Source of the DNA: Antilocapra americana
Lineage: Eukaryota > Chordata > Mammalia > Artiodactyla > Antilocapridae
Direction: 5' to 3'
Length of the DNA stretch: 64,000 bases
NCBI GenBank assembly: GCA_007570785.1
Contig: ML664161.1
Location: forward strand, 9,913,450 to 9,977,449
The position numbers and the translations under genes are program-made. The notes under the pieces are model-generated. The model saw only the letters and a program-made list of their open reading frames with translations. It had not been told where the DNA came from and did not search any database. This document shows positions 21,574 to 33,019 of this stretch, piece after piece; within the stretch, counting starts at the first letter, position 1, and every line of letters begins with the position of its first letter.

Positions 21574-22735
21574 GAGAAAGAAGAATGGAACTGGAGGAAT
21601 CAACCTACCTGACTTTAGGCTATACTACAAGTCCACAGTCATCAAGACAGTATGGTACTGGCACAAAGACAGAAATATAGATCAATGGAACAGAATAGAA
21701 AGCCCAGAGATAAATCCACGAGATATGAAATCCCAGAATATAAATCCACAGAATAGAAATCCCAGAGATATGGACACCTTATCTTTGACAAAGGAGGCAA
21801 GAATATACAATGGAGAAAAGACAATCTCTTTAACAAGTGGTGCTGGGAAAACTGGACAGCCACTTGTAAAAGAATGAAACTAGAACACTTTCTAACACCA
21901 TACACAAAAATAAACTCAAAATGGATCAAAGATCTAATCATAAGACCAGAAACTATAAAACTCCTAGAGGAAAACATAGGCAAAACACTCTCCGACATAA
22001 ACCAAAGCAGGATCCTCGACGACCCACCTCCCAGAATATCGGAAATAAAAGCACGAATAAACAAATGGGACCTAATTAAAATTAAAAGCTTCTGCACAAC
22101 AAAGGAAATTATAAGCAAGGTGAAAAGGCAGCCTTCAGAATCGGAGAAAATAATAGCCAATGAAGCAACGGACAAGCAATTACTCTCAAAAATATATAAA
22201 CAACTCCTGCAGCTCCATTCTAGAAAAATAAACGACCCAATCAAAAAGTGGGCCAAAGAACTTAACAGACATTTCTCCAAAGAAGACATAAAAATGGCTA
22301 ACAAACACATGAAAAGATGCTCAACATCACTCATTATCAGAGAAATGCAAATCAAAACCACAATGAGGTACCACTTTACATCAGTCAGAATGGCTGCCAT
22401 CCAAAAGTCTACAAGCAATAAATGCTGGAGAGGATGTGGAGAAAAGGGAACCCTCTTACACTGCTGGTGGGAATGCAAACTAGTACAGCCACTATGGAAA
22501 ACAGTGTGGAGATTCCTTAAAAAAACTGCAAATAGACCTGCCATATGACCCAGCAATCCCACTGCTGGGCATACACACCGAGGACACCAGAATTGAAAGA
22601 GACACATGTACCCCAATATTCATTGCTGCATTGTTTACAATAGCCAGGACATGGAAGCAACCTAGATGCCCATCAACTGACGAATGGATAAGAAAGCTGT
22701 GGTACATATACACAATGGAATATTACTCAGCATTA
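21574..22735 (+). pseudogene. L1-BT ORF2 C-terminal fragment, frameshifted
   Basis: Remnant of the L1 ORF2 protein downstream of the reverse transcriptase. 21574-21700 ([31 protein letters not shown]) is in one frame. The frame then changes across a local 29-bp repeat (21700-21770), and continues at 21874-22548 ([49 protein letters not shown]). The cysteine-histidine knuckle [18 protein letters not shown] (C-x3-C-x7-H-x4-C) is intact at about 22423-22476. A further one-base slip in an A-run near 22520 ends the frame. Confidence 0.88.
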
Positions 22736-23200
22736 AAAAAAAATTCATTTGAATGAGCTCTACTCAGGTGGACGGAACTGGAGCCTATTATCCAGAGTGA
22801 AGTAAGCCAGAAGGAAAAACAACAATACAGTATACTAGCACATATATATGGAATTTAGAAAGATGGCAGCAGCTAGAACCCAACATGCGAGACAGCAAAA
22901 GGAACGCAGATGTATAGAACAGACTCGTGAACTCTGTGGAAGAGGGCAAGGGTGGGATGATATGGGAGAATGGCATTGAAACATGTTAATTATCATATGT
23001 GAAATCAATCGCCAGCCCAGGATTGATGCTCGGGGCTGGTGCACCGAGATGTCCCAGGGGGAGGGAATCGGGAGGGAGGAGGGAGGGGGGTTCTGGAGGG
23101 GGAGCATATGTAAACCCATGGCGGTTTCATGTCATTGTATGGCAAAACCAACACAATAAAGTAAAGAAAATTAAAATGAATGAATAAATAAATAAAATTT
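21574..23200 (+). mobile_element. Ruminant L1-BT, 5'-truncated, 1.6 kb
   Basis: Plus-strand L1 covering the ORF2 C-terminal third, the 3' UTR (CATGCGAGACAGCAAAAGG, AGGATTGATGCTCGGGGC, the GGGAGGGAGGAGGGAGGGGGG tract, CATATGTAAACCCATGG) and an AATAAA-rich tail (ATGAATGAATAAATAAATAAA). The 3' UTR is the reverse complement of the L1-BT ends at 14.3 and 48.4 kb. It lies in the ancient L1M, with L1M sequence resuming at about 23201. Confidence 0.93.
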
Positions 23201-24126
23201 CTTGTGTATGAGTCTGCTGCTAATGAAAACCTAGTTTAGTAGGTCTGAAAAAGTTATTATTCTTCTTTTATTTTTGAAAGTTATTTTTATTGGTTACACA
23301 ATTACAGGTTAATAGTCCATTTCTTTCCTCTCTTGTTTTCTTGCTTGCACTGATTCCAACCAGAAACCTGTTGTCTTACCATTTGTTTCCTTTACATATA
23401 ATGTGTCATTTTTCTCTAACTACTTTAAGAAATCTCTTTTTATCACTGATTTTGATTATGATATACTTTGGTTTAGTTTTCTTTGTATTACTTGTGTTTT
23501 CATTTGTAGAGATTTCTATATCTGTGAATTTTTTGTTTTCATTAAATTTTGAAAAAAATCTGTCATTAAAAAGATAGTCACTCTGTCCTTTTCCTCTACT
23601 TTCCTTCAGGGACTCCAAGTACACATTTAGTAAGTGATTTGAAGCTGTTCTGCCAATTAGTCATGATCCAGTAATTTCTTAAATGTTCTTTTCTTTGTTT
23701 TATCTTGAATAGTTTCTATTACTTTATTTTCAAGTTCATTTACTTTTTCTTCTGCAGTGGCTAATCTACCATTGATCCTACAAAATGTATTTTTAACTTT
23801 AGACAGTGCAGTTTTCACTTTTTAGAAGTTCATTTAAATCTTTCAATCTCTTCCATGTCTCTACTTAGCGTGTTTAATTTTTCCAATAGATTTTCCAGCT
23901 TACGGGATACAGCAATAATAACTGTTTAAATATCTTGATCTGCTAGTTGTTATAACTGTGCCAGATGTGACTTGGTTTTGATTACTGTTTCTTCTTCTTA
24001 TGGATTATATTTTTCTTCTATTTTGTATCACTAATGCTTTTTTTATTAAATGTCAGACACAATAGTTTGCCATGTCAGTTTCTGGATAATTTTATATTAC
24101 TCTAAATGGAGAAATAGTTTTTCTAC

Positions 24127-26045
24127 ATTTATTGAGATGTAACTGACATAAGTGTGTGTGTGCTCAGTGACGTCCAACTCTTTGTGACCCCATGGACTGT
24201 ATAGTCTTCCAGGCCCCTCTGTTCATGAGATTTGCTAGACAAAGACACTGGAGTGGGTTGCCATTTCTTACTCCAGAGGATCTTCCCAACCCAGGGCTTG
24301 AACCTGCACCTCTTGTGTCTCTGACACTGGCAGGCAGATTCTTTACCACTGCACCACCTGGGAAGCAATTGACATATAACATTGTATATAAATTTATGGC
24401 ATACTGTGTAATGATTTGAAGTGTTTCTCCCACTATGGTTTGTTAACCCAACCTTTACTTCACATTTTATTGTTTTTGTTACGGTGAAAATACTAAAGCT
24501 TTACTCTCATAGCTACTTTCTATATACAGTGAGTGCCTTTAACTATAGCCAGCATACTGTATGTTACATCCCCAGAAGTTATTCATCATATAACTGAAAG
24601 TTTGTACCCTTTGGCCAATATCTTTCCAACCCCCATTCTACTGTCTCTTTCTATGTATTTGACTTATTTGATTTTTTTTTAAGTTTCTACATATTGGTGA
24701 TACCATGCAGTCTTGCTCTCTCTAGCTTATTTCACTTAGCATAATGCCCTCCAGCTCCATTCATGACATATATCATGTTTTATTTTTATTCATTCAATTG
24801 TCAGTGGACGCTTAGGTTGATTCCATGTCTTGCCTATTGCAAATAATGCTATAGTAAATGAAGAAGTGCAGATATCTCTTAAGGATAGTGATTTCATTTC
24901 CTTCAGGTATATACTCAGAAGTCGAACTATTGGGTCATATGGTAATTCTATTTTTAATTTTTTGAAAAATGCCCATACTGATTTCATCAATTCACCCGGT
25001 TTTTTCTTGTCTCTGTATCCTGGTTTGTAGTTGTCATCTCTTGTCTTTTTAATAGTAGTCATTCTAACAGGTGTAAAGTGATAATTCATTATGGTTTGGA
25101 TGTACATTTCCCTGATAGTTAAGGATGTTGAACACTTTTTCACATATTTATTGGTCATTTGTATGTTTTTTTTTTAAAATAAACAAGCCTATTCAAGTTT
25201 CTGTCATTTTTAAACCAGATTTTTTTTCTTGCTATTGAGCTGTATGATTTCTTATTTTAGATATTAACTCTTAATCAGGTATATGGTCTGCAAATATTTT
25301 GTCTCACTCCATAGATTGCCTTTTATTTTGTTGATTATTTCTTTTGCTTTGCAAAAGCTTTTTAGTTTGATGTAGTCCCACTTGTTGACTTTTACTTTTG
25401 TTGCTTTTGCTATTGATGTTATTATATCCAAAACATCATTGCCAAGATTGATGTAAAGGAGATTTTCCCTTAAGTTTTCTTCTAAGCGTTTTATAGTTTT
25501 AGGTTTTACATTTATGTCTTTAATCCATTTCAAGTTAATTTTTATAAATGGCATAAGGGTCGGAGTTCATTTTCATTTTCCTGCCTGAAAATATCCAGTT
25601 TTCCCAGCAGCATTTATTAAAGAGACTATCTTTCCCCATTATGACTCTTGGCTTCCTTGTCAAATATTAATTGATCACATATGTATGGTTTTATTTCTCA
25701 GCTTTTGACTTTGTTCCTTTTGTCTATGTGCCTGCTTTTATGCTAGTACTGTATGGTTTTTATTAAATTAGCTTTAAATACAGTTCAAAATCAGGAAGTA
25801 TGATGTGCCAGCTTTGTTCCTTCTCAAGATTGCTTTGGCTATTTGAGATCTTTCATAGTTCAATTTGAATTTTAGGTTGTTTTTTCTATTTGTGTGAAGA
25901 AAATGCCACTGGAATTTTGATAGGGATTGCATTGAATCCATAGATGTCTTCAAGTAATGTAAAATTTTAGAAATATTAATTTTTTAGATCATGAACATAA
26001 GAAATCTCATTTACTTGTGTCTTCTTCAGTTTCTAAAATACCTTG
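24127..26045 (-). mobile_element. L1 (MA/MB-type), inverted, 5'-truncated
   Basis: The plus strand begins with the inverted 3' terminus TTTATTGAGATGTAACTGACATA, is broken by a Bov-tA, then continues with the 3' UTR and ORF2 C-terminal half to about 26045. Antisense ORF2 pieces are readable at 24790-25158 (KKCSTSLTIREM, ELPYDPIVRLLSIYLKEM) and 25264-25554 ([21 protein letters not shown]). The zinc-knuckle region is lost. It is nested in the older L1M, which resumes at about 26060. Confidence 0.82.
24151..24366 (-). mobile_element. Bov-tA SINE, inverted, with target duplication
   Basis: Inverted Bov-tA: tail GTGTGCTCAGTGACGTCCAACTC, body GGAGTGGGTTGCCATTTCTTACTCC, B-box region TTGAACCTGCACCTC, head TACCACTGCACCACCTGGGAAGC. 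The 10-bp target duplication AACTGACATA / AATTGACATA (one mismatch) lies at 24141-24150 and 24367-24376, within the 3' terminus of the L1 above. This is the third nesting level in the stack. Confidence 0.93.
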
Positions 26046-26700
26046 TTTTTTTTCTGAGGTTTCAGTTATTTGGAAATAGTTTTATCTTGGAATTTGCTTT
26101 AAAGATTTGTTACACAGGACTGAGACAGGGCTCAGGCTAAAGCTATTTCCTATTATTGAGGCAAGAGTGTTCTGAGTACTCCATGCAATGTTCTGTGAAT
26201 CACGAGTTCAGTCTGTTTACTGGAACAAACACCTTCTCCAGCCCTGCGTGCCTGTTGGGCACTATTTACTTTTCAGCCTTTTGAGTGTTCTTTTCTCAGT
26301 CTCTGGTAGTTTCCTCATTCATGCACTGATTAATACTCAGCTAAATGCTTGATGGGGATCCTCTGAAGATCTCTGGGGTTCTTTATTTGTGCAGCTCTTT
26401 CCTCTCTGATACTTTTCTCTGGTTTCAGTAGCTGTGTAATGTCTCCCCAGACTCTCAACTCTATCTCCTCAACTCAGGGAGTCCCACAGGCTCTGGCTCG
26501 GTTCCCTTGCCCAAGGCAACAGGCTGGATATTGCAGGAGCAATTAAGGAGCTCATATTTTTTTTTCACCTTTTCAAGGATTATTGCTCTTTATTTCCAGA
26601 TATCCATTGTCTTGAAAATTATTGTTTCATCTAATGTTTCCACTTTTTTTGGTACAAAAATTTTGGCAAGAAAGTTGCACCTTTAACCCCATTTTTGCTA

Positions 26701-27842
26701 ACAGTACCATCACATTTTCTGTAATAAGATACCTATCTTGTCTTTTGCTGTTGTTGTCCCTTTTGATTGCTGTTCTCACTTCCAGTACCAGTTATTGTAT
26801 TGGTTAGAGACCAAGAGCTGCAACAGACACTGTTTTAGTTTATTTAAGGAAAAATTGTTTTATTATGGGTTGTTTATCAATATCATTGTGAGGGTTAGAA
26901 AAGCAGACTCCAGTGAGTGTCTGCCAACAACTCTTTAAGTCATAGTTACATAATTTCTATATGAATAGTAAAGCAACTTTTACTACTACAGAGAAATATC
27001 AAATCTGTAAGTGCTAACTACTAAACTAAATTGCCTTTGCCATAATCTGCATTCTGCAAAATGGTTTCCTCATGTCCTCTGTCTCCTTCTGCTTTCATTT
27101 CTGAATCCAATTCATGAGGTAGTATATTTAATGGAGAGGTATTTTGGACATAGCGATTAAGAACATGCAACTTAAAGCCAAACCATCTGGTTTTAAATTC
27201 TGCCTTCAGTCTGAATTTACAGTATCTATAAAATAGAGAAAAATATTAGTACCTAAACAGCAGATTGTTATAAGAGCTAAATGTTAAATGCTTAGAACCA
27301 CCTCTGGCACACACACACACAGAGGTTAGAGAAGAGTTGATTGTTTTGTTATTGTTGTTAGCAGCAGCAGTAGCAAGGGAACCTAGCTTTACAGCCTTTT
27401 CAGTATAAACAGATCCACTTGTAAAATGTCAGAATATCTATCCAATCCACAGTATTGGGCCCCACAGTTCTTGGTATGAGAACAATTACATTCATTGATG
27501 TAAACCTAGATTTGGTATACATATAGTTATTAATTTGAATACATTTGTCTTATGAAACTCAAACAGATAAATCTCTAAAACTAAAGCACTATGGACCAGT
27601 GTCAACTCTATAGTGAATTAACGAGACCAATATCACCATTTGGGAATCAATTCCCTAGATGGTATTTTGCATATTTTATTTTGTCCCTCCCTTTAACCGT
27701 AATTGTGTCTAGGTTTGGTAGTAGTAGTAAAGTAGAATATGACTGAGAAGAATAGGGAGATGAGAAGGACTGTGACTCTGAGTGAAAAAGGCAAAGTTAG
27801 AAGAGATGAGAAATGGGGGGAAAGGACAATACGTCTGTATGG
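26701..27842. other. No gene or recognisable repeat
   Basis: Unassigned sequence with a short (CA)n at about 27308-27321 and an AGCAGCAGCAG run near 27361. No convincing exon. Confidence 0.5.
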
Positions 27843-27922
27843 GTTTGGTTTATTTTTCAATTTTTCATACTTTTTCAAACTGGAAGATAATTGCTTTATA
27901 ATGTTGTGTTGGTTTCTGTATG
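27843..27922 (-). repeat. Ruminant L1 3' terminus, inverted
   Basis: About 80 bp: AACTGGAAGATAATTGCTTTATAATG followed by TTGTGTTGGTTTCTGTATGG, the inverted 3' end of an artiodactyl L1. It stops where the solo LTR begins, so it may have been cut by that insertion, but I found no continuation on the far side. Confidence 0.65.
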
Positions 27923-27926
27923 GTTT

Positions 27927-28561
27927 TGAGAGGGTAACAGGCAGGGAGACCAGGGGTCTCCAAACGGAGGAAATAGGCTGCAAAGGTCTCTTAAAATTCT
28001 GTGTTGCCATGACGACACCTGGTTCCACCTGAACTTTTCTCAAACCTTGAACTAACCAATGCATTTTTCTTATGGAAATGTTTTTCTTAAGCTATGTTAA
28101 TGAAACTATGCATTTTCTTTGGAATTTGCCTTTCTTCAAAATTGTTCCACCTAAGACTCATTTTTTTTTCTTTTCCCAAATCTTGGGCTGATAACACCTC
28201 AACAGACCAGTATTCATATCAATTGTTTTATGCCTGGGGGATGACACACCTCATGTCATCCTATCTAAAAAATGCATATTCTGGGAGAGGGGCCTGGTGA
28301 AACTCCATCAGCCTTGAAGTTTCTCTCTTATCTGATTAATAGCTTTCTAACAGACATAAAACAGCTTGCTACAGACTATCGTGGGGACACTCTCTGCCCC
28401 CTTTCTGATGTCTATGTCAGAAACTTTCTCTGTGCCTTTTTCACTTTAATAAAAGTCTGCTACACAAAAGCTCTTGAGTGATCAAGCCTGGTCCCTGGTC
28501 CCGAAGCTAAACCTTCTTCATCAGAGATCACGAATCTGACACCATTCACCGTAAGCTATCA
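27927..28561 (+). mobile_element. Solo LTR of a bovid endogenous retrovirus (BTLTR1-like)
   Basis: A 635-bp LTR in plus orientation starting TGAGAGGGTAACAGGCAGG and ending in CA. The flanking GTTT at 27923-27926 and 28562-28565 is a 4-bp target duplication, the size usual for class I (gamma-like) elements. It has U3-like sequence, a polyadenylation signal AATAAA (28448-28453), then a R/U5 segment (CTGCTACACAAAAGCTCTTGAG, GATCAAGCCTGGTCCC). No internal retroviral region is next to it, so it is a solo LTR left by recombination. The family label is from memory and the 4-bp match is short. Confidence 0.78.
28448..28453 (+). promoter_or_regulatory. LTR polyadenylation signal
   Basis: AATAAA in the expected place of the solo LTR, about 110 bp before its right end, in the CACTTTAATAAAAGTCTGC context typical of class I LTRs. 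It could terminate host transcripts reading in plus orientation. Confidence 0.7.
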
Positions 28562-28565
28562 GTTT

Positions 28566-29760
28566 TAAGAATACACATTTTATAAACTAAGTAGTTCCAA
28601 TTGGTGACAGTTTAACAGTGAAAATTAATGTAGTGTGATGATTGCTATTGTATTACACAAGATGCAGTAGAAACAGAGAAGAGCTGTATTTAATCTTCCT
28701 GACGAAGTTGGAACTAAGCAAACACCAAAGGGACTCTTTAGCAAGAAAGCATTTTGAGGAGATTAAAGATCTGTAGAGTTAAGGTATCAGAAAATACATC
28801 ATTATTAATAGTGAATTTATTGAAGAAAATATCAGACAAAAATAACTATTTTTTAAGCAGGAAAAATAAATACATCAATCAGAGAATGTTTCAATGGACA
28901 AAACAAGAAATGTATTTTTTTTTACAAGATATGTAGCAGGCAGTGCAAAAATAATTGTTAATGTAAACAGTTATGGTTCAAAGAGTATACATGTGTAAAT
29001 GTCATCAATGGTTTTGATTTCTTTCAAATTTTTACAATGACGTGACAGGCAAGATGAAATCTAAATAATTAAAAGTAAAACCAAGCTAAAGCAATGATCT
29101 AGCTTTAGAGCAGAAAAATTTACTTTATTTCAGATGAATTTTTACATACCTGTCAGTTGACACAGACACACTTTATGACAATATAAACCTGCCCTCCATA
29201 CCAACTGCTGGGTAACTTCTTTGCTTTTTATCATACAAGAGTTCAGGTACAGTAGACCTTATTTAAAAAAAAAAAAAAACAAGATGAAGAATAAGCTTAA
29301 AGATTGCTTTTAAATCACACAAGGTGTGTTTATTCAAACATAAATGTGTTTTTCTGGGAAAAGTCTCATAAATGATGCAAATGAGTAAATTAACATATCC
29401 ATTCTAGCATAAGTAACTGTATAATGACTTATTGTAGTAAGGAACTGGCAGAAAAAAGAAAAATATTTTTTTACAATAATTATGAATACCAAAAAAATAT
29501 ATTTGAAGATTTATAACATGAATAAATAAGAGTAAGAAAAATGATCCTTTCTCTCTTTCCTTTTACCAGAATTGAAAGATTTTTTTTCCTAAGCAGCACA
29601 GAATTTCAAAGCTCATGAAGTGTTAACACTGGAGTTAGAATTGGTCAGGAATGTAGCTGTAGGCAACTTCATTATGCCTCTGTATACCACAAACTTTCTT
29701 ATAATGCCTATTTCATAGTTCTATATCTCCAAGTTCAATTTACCTTTTACCTTATTTCTT
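28566..29760. other. No gene or recognisable repeat
   Basis: AT-rich unassigned sequence with poly(A) at about 29261-29279 and several T-runs. Nothing supportable as coding. Confidence 0.5.
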
Positions 29761-29770
29761 CTAATTCGTA

Positions 29771-29980
29771 CTGAAGTGTTAGTTGCTCAATCGTGTATGA
29801 CTCTTTGCAAGTCCATGGACTGTAAGCTGCCAGCCTCCTTTATCCATGGAATCCCCCAGGCAAAACTACTGCAGTGGGTTGCCATTCCCTTCTCCATGGG
29901 ATCTTCCCAACCTAGGGATCAATCCCAGATCTCCCACATTGCAAGCAGAACCTTTACTACTTGAGCCACCAGGGAAGCCC
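29771..29980 (-). mobile_element. Bov-tA SINE, inverted, with target duplication
   Basis: Inverted near full-length Bov-tA: TGTTAGTTGCTCAATCGTG tail, GTGGGTTGCCATTCCCTTCTCC body, GAGCCACCAGGGAAGCCC head. Flanks are CTAATTCGTA (29761-29770) and CTAATTCTTA (29981-29990), a 10-bp target duplication with one mismatch. Confidence 0.94.
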
Positions 29981-30219
29981 CTAATTCTTAGTAATTGTAC
30001 ATAGTGACAAGATTTCTTTGTCTTTCCAGTTTTTCTTTCTAATCTGGTGGGAAATTTTATTCACAGTGGCGGGTTATCTCATGCTCACTGTTCTTTCTCG
30101 ACGAGTCTTCCTTTCCTCTAACACAAATGTTTGACCTTGTCCATGGTTCCCTGTCTCAAGTCTCTTCCATCTCCTTGATTTCTGGCAACATCTCTCTTTT
30201 CTCAAATTTGCCTGAGTCA

Positions 30220-31755
30220 TCAGCAAGTTGACATTTTTGAGGTAGGATTTATGTAAAAGAGATGCTCAGATTGATGAGTTTTGATAATTGTGTAAACTTG
30301 TGCAACTACAACTTCAGGAAAGATAATTAACCCTAGGAATTTTCTTCAGGCCCCTTCCTAGCCAGTTTACCACATTCAAGAGATAGTTAAGAAGCATTCT
30401 TCTAATACTGAGCATTAGTTATGCCTATTCTTAGCTTTCCTGTAAATAAGACCAAATAGTGTGTACTCTTATGTGTTTGAATTCTTTCACTAAGTATTTT
30501 TGAGATTGATCTCTGTTGTTAAAATTACCTGTACTTTGTTCATATTTATTTCAGAAGAATATTTTGTATTGTGAATATATCACAATTTGTGTATCCATTG
30601 AACTCTTGATATATATTTGGGTTGTTTTAGCAATTATCATTGAAACTGCTGTCAATATTCTTAATATAAACTGATAAAGTTATCTAAGTTTTAGTATAAG
30701 TATATTTATTTTATCTTGGGTAAATATTTAATTGTGCAGTTCAGTTCAGTTCAGTCGCTCAGTCATATCCGACTCTTTGCAAACCCATGAACTGCAGTGC
30801 GCCAGGCCTCCCTGTCCATCATCAACTCCCAGAGTCTACCCAGACCCATGTCCATCAAGTTGGTGATGCCATCCAGCTATCTCATCCTCTGTTGTCCCGT
30901 TCTCCTCCTGCCCCCAATCCTTCCCAACATCAGGGTCTTTTCCAATGAGCCAACTCTTCGCATGAGGTGGCCAAAGTATTGGCGTTTCAGCTTCAACATC
31001 AGTCCTTCCAATGAACACCCAGGACTGATCTCCTTTAGGATGGATTGGCTGGATCTCCTTGCAGTCCAAGGGACTCTTAAGAGTCTTCTCCAACACCACA
31101 GTTCAAAAGCATCAATTCTTCAGTGCTCAGCCTTTTTCACTGTCCAACTCTCACATCCATACATGACTACTGGAAAAACTATATCCTTGACTAGGCCGAC
31201 CTTTGTTGGCAAAGTAATGTCTCTGCTTTTTTATACGCTATCCAGGTTGGCCATACTTTCCTTCCATGGAGTAGGCATCTTTTGATTTCATGGCGGCAAT
31301 CACCATCTGCCGTGATTTTGGAGCCCAAAAAAATAAAGTCTGACACTGTTTCCACTGTTTCCCCATCTATTTGCCATGAAGTGATGGGACCAGATGCCAT
31401 GATCTTAGTTTTCTTAATGTTGAGCCTTAAGCCAACTTTTCACTCTCCTCTTTCACTTTCAGCAAGAGGCTTTTTAGTTCCTCTTCACTTTCTGCCATAA
31501 TGGTAGGATTGCTGAATCATAGGGTAGATTTATGTTTAACTTTATGAGAAAATTCCAAACAGTTCTCAAAAGCAGTTGTACCATTTTACACCTGCACCAT
31601 TAAAAAACAGGAGATCCAGTTGCCCCACAAACTTCCCAATATTTGTATTATCATTCTTTTTTTTAACATCATAGTCATCCTACTGGATGTAATATGACAT
31701 TTCATTATGATTGTAACTTATGTTTTCCTGAAGATCAATGATTCTCAAAAATATT
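30220..31755 (-). repeat. Old L1 3' part, inverted, split by BovB
   Basis: The plus strand resembles an inverted old L1 3' UTR (GATGAGTTTTGATAATTGTG, GTGCAACTACAACTTCAGG) up to about 30736. After the BovB it continues with the antisense of the ORF2 C-terminus (GGATTGCTGAATCATAGGG, ACCATTTTACACCTGCACC, ATGACATTTCATTATGATTG). Frames are destroyed. It abuts sequence of an L1 5' UTR at about 31756. Confidence 0.62.
30737..31499 (-). mobile_element. BovB LINE copy, inverted, 5'-truncated (0.76 kb)
   Basis: Inverted BovB from its 3' tail (CAGTTCAGTTCAGTTCAGTCGCTC) up to the region encoding the end of the RT fingers (CTCTTCACTTTCTGCCATAA at the right). Coding remnants on the minus strand include MVLEKTLKSPLDCKEIQP (frameshifted) at 30836-31099 and ITSWQIDGETVETVSDFIFLGSKITADGDC at 31191-31400. 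The YADD region is not included. No clear target duplication. Confidence 0.93.
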
Positions 31756-32112
31756 TGCTGATCAATACTCAGTTAAAGACTCCACAGGAACCCTCTGTAG
31801 ATACCTAAAGCTCTCTTTCTCTGTGCAGCCCTCTTCTCCAGCTTCCTTGGCCCTCCTTGTTTCCCACTTCCAGCTTCTCAACACAGAAAGATACCAGCTT
31901 CCTGAACTGCAAGCTGGAAACTCTCTCCTGGCAGTATACTGGGAAATTTCAGATTTCAGCTTGTTTTCTCTCTCTCTCAGGGATCATTACCCTGTATCAC
32001 CTGATGTTCAATAACTGATACTGCATTTTTAAATATATTTGTATAATTCCTTAGTTTTTTAGGAGGGAGTTAAATATGATTTCTGTTACTTCATCTTGAC
32101 AGGAAGGATAAT
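31756..32112 (-). repeat. L1M 5' UTR fragment, inverted
   Basis: The plus strand follows the same old L1 5' UTR pattern seen at 26.06-26.7 kb: GCTGATCAATACTCAGTTAAAG, CTCTTCTCCAGCTTCC, CAGGGATCATTACCCTG, then GTTACTTCATCTTGACAGGAAGG, the antisense of the L1M start (CCAAGATGGAG-type). It joins directly to an L1 3' part on its left. Confidence 0.6.
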
Positions 32113-32620
32113 TTCTCCTGGTTTTTTTTTTGTTTGTTTTTCATCTCCTGATGGTGCTTTCCACTGGCTGAATTCAAGCCAAAGACAGGAGGCAAAAGAG
32201 CCAGTTAATAAAGACATGTGAGGTTAGTCTTATGCAATGTAAAGCTAGGCAGAGAAGATCAGAGAGAGGATATGAAGGGCAAATAGAGGATATCCAGGAT
32301 AAATTACCAGTGTGATTTTCATCATAGCCACATAAGGAAAGTTATTCTCAGTAATAAACTGAACTAAGTCTTTTGGCCTCATTCTCTGCTTGAAGCATTC
32401 TAAGACTGTACAATATACGATAAACTCAGTCATTCTACAACTTCTAGTTTTGAAAATACATATGAATTCCAATTTACATGTTTTATTCCAATACATAATT
32501 TTGAATGTGTAGTCATTTTGGTTATTTGTCATGCATATTATTTAAAACACAGGGGGATGTTTTATAAATTTAAAAGTTAAAAATTCAGTCTCTTTTTATT
32601 TAGTGGTTCCTCAATATATA

Positions 32621-32892
32621 TGGAGAAGGCAATGGCACCCCACTCCAATACTCTTGTCTGGAAAATCCCATGGATGGAGGAGCCTGGTGGGCTGCAGTCC
32701 ATGGGGTCGTGAAGAGTCAGACATGACTGAGCGACTTCACTTTCACTTTTCACTTTCATGCATTGGAGAAGGAGATGGCAACCCACTCCAGTCTTCTTGC
32801 CTGGAGAATCCCAGGGATGGGGGAGCCTGGTGGACTGCCTTCTCTGCAGTCACACAGGGTTGGACATGACTGACGCAACTCAACAGCAGCAG
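32621..32892 (+). mobile_element. Bov-A2 SINE (dimeric)
   Basis: Two head-to-tail Bov-A units. The first begins TGGAGAAGGCAATGGCACCC and runs to CACTTTCACTTTCATGCATT. The second begins GGAGAAGGAGATGGCAACCC and ends CAACAGCAGCAGCAA. The dimer is the defining structure of Bov-A2. Target duplication CAATATATA (32612-32620) / CAATACATA (32893-32901) with one mismatch. It has no tRNA-like head, so no internal pol III promoter is evident. Confidence 0.93.
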
Positions 32893-33019
32893 CAATACAT
32901 ACAACCAAATTCAGTATATATATTCAATATATCCAAATAACAATAACGGATATGATTTAACAAGGATATCTTTGTGCAAAATACGTAGTATGCTATTTAC
33001 AGGTAATTTAAAATTCTTA

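Larger units (their letters stand above)
20036..26700 (-). mobile_element. Ancient L1M, inverted, with four later insertions
   Basis: One old L1 read on the minus strand, in pieces, from its 5' UTR at the right (about 26060-26700: TGAGTACTCCATGCAATG, CTCCTCAACTCAGGGAGTCC) through ORF1-like sequence (23200-24126 and 21366-21572) and the ORF1-ORF2 spacer (about 20820-20990) into the ORF2 endonuclease (20036-20700: CCAATTAGGTCAAGATGG, CACTCCAAGCC). The order is kept only if the insertions at 20998-21365, 21574-23200 and 24127-26045 (itself carrying a SINE) are removed. All reading frames are lost. Confidence 0.75.

Noticed and set aside
21642..22616. Longest open frame in the window, 324 codons on the minus strand
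   Set aside because: It is the antisense of the plus-strand L1-BT ORF2. Its sense strand encodes the known ORF2 blocks and the zinc knuckle, so the antisense frame is a shadow.
27739..28032. 97- and 123-codon frames on opposite strands
   Set aside because: They run across an L1 3' end into the start of the solo LTR, so they are chimeric chance frames.
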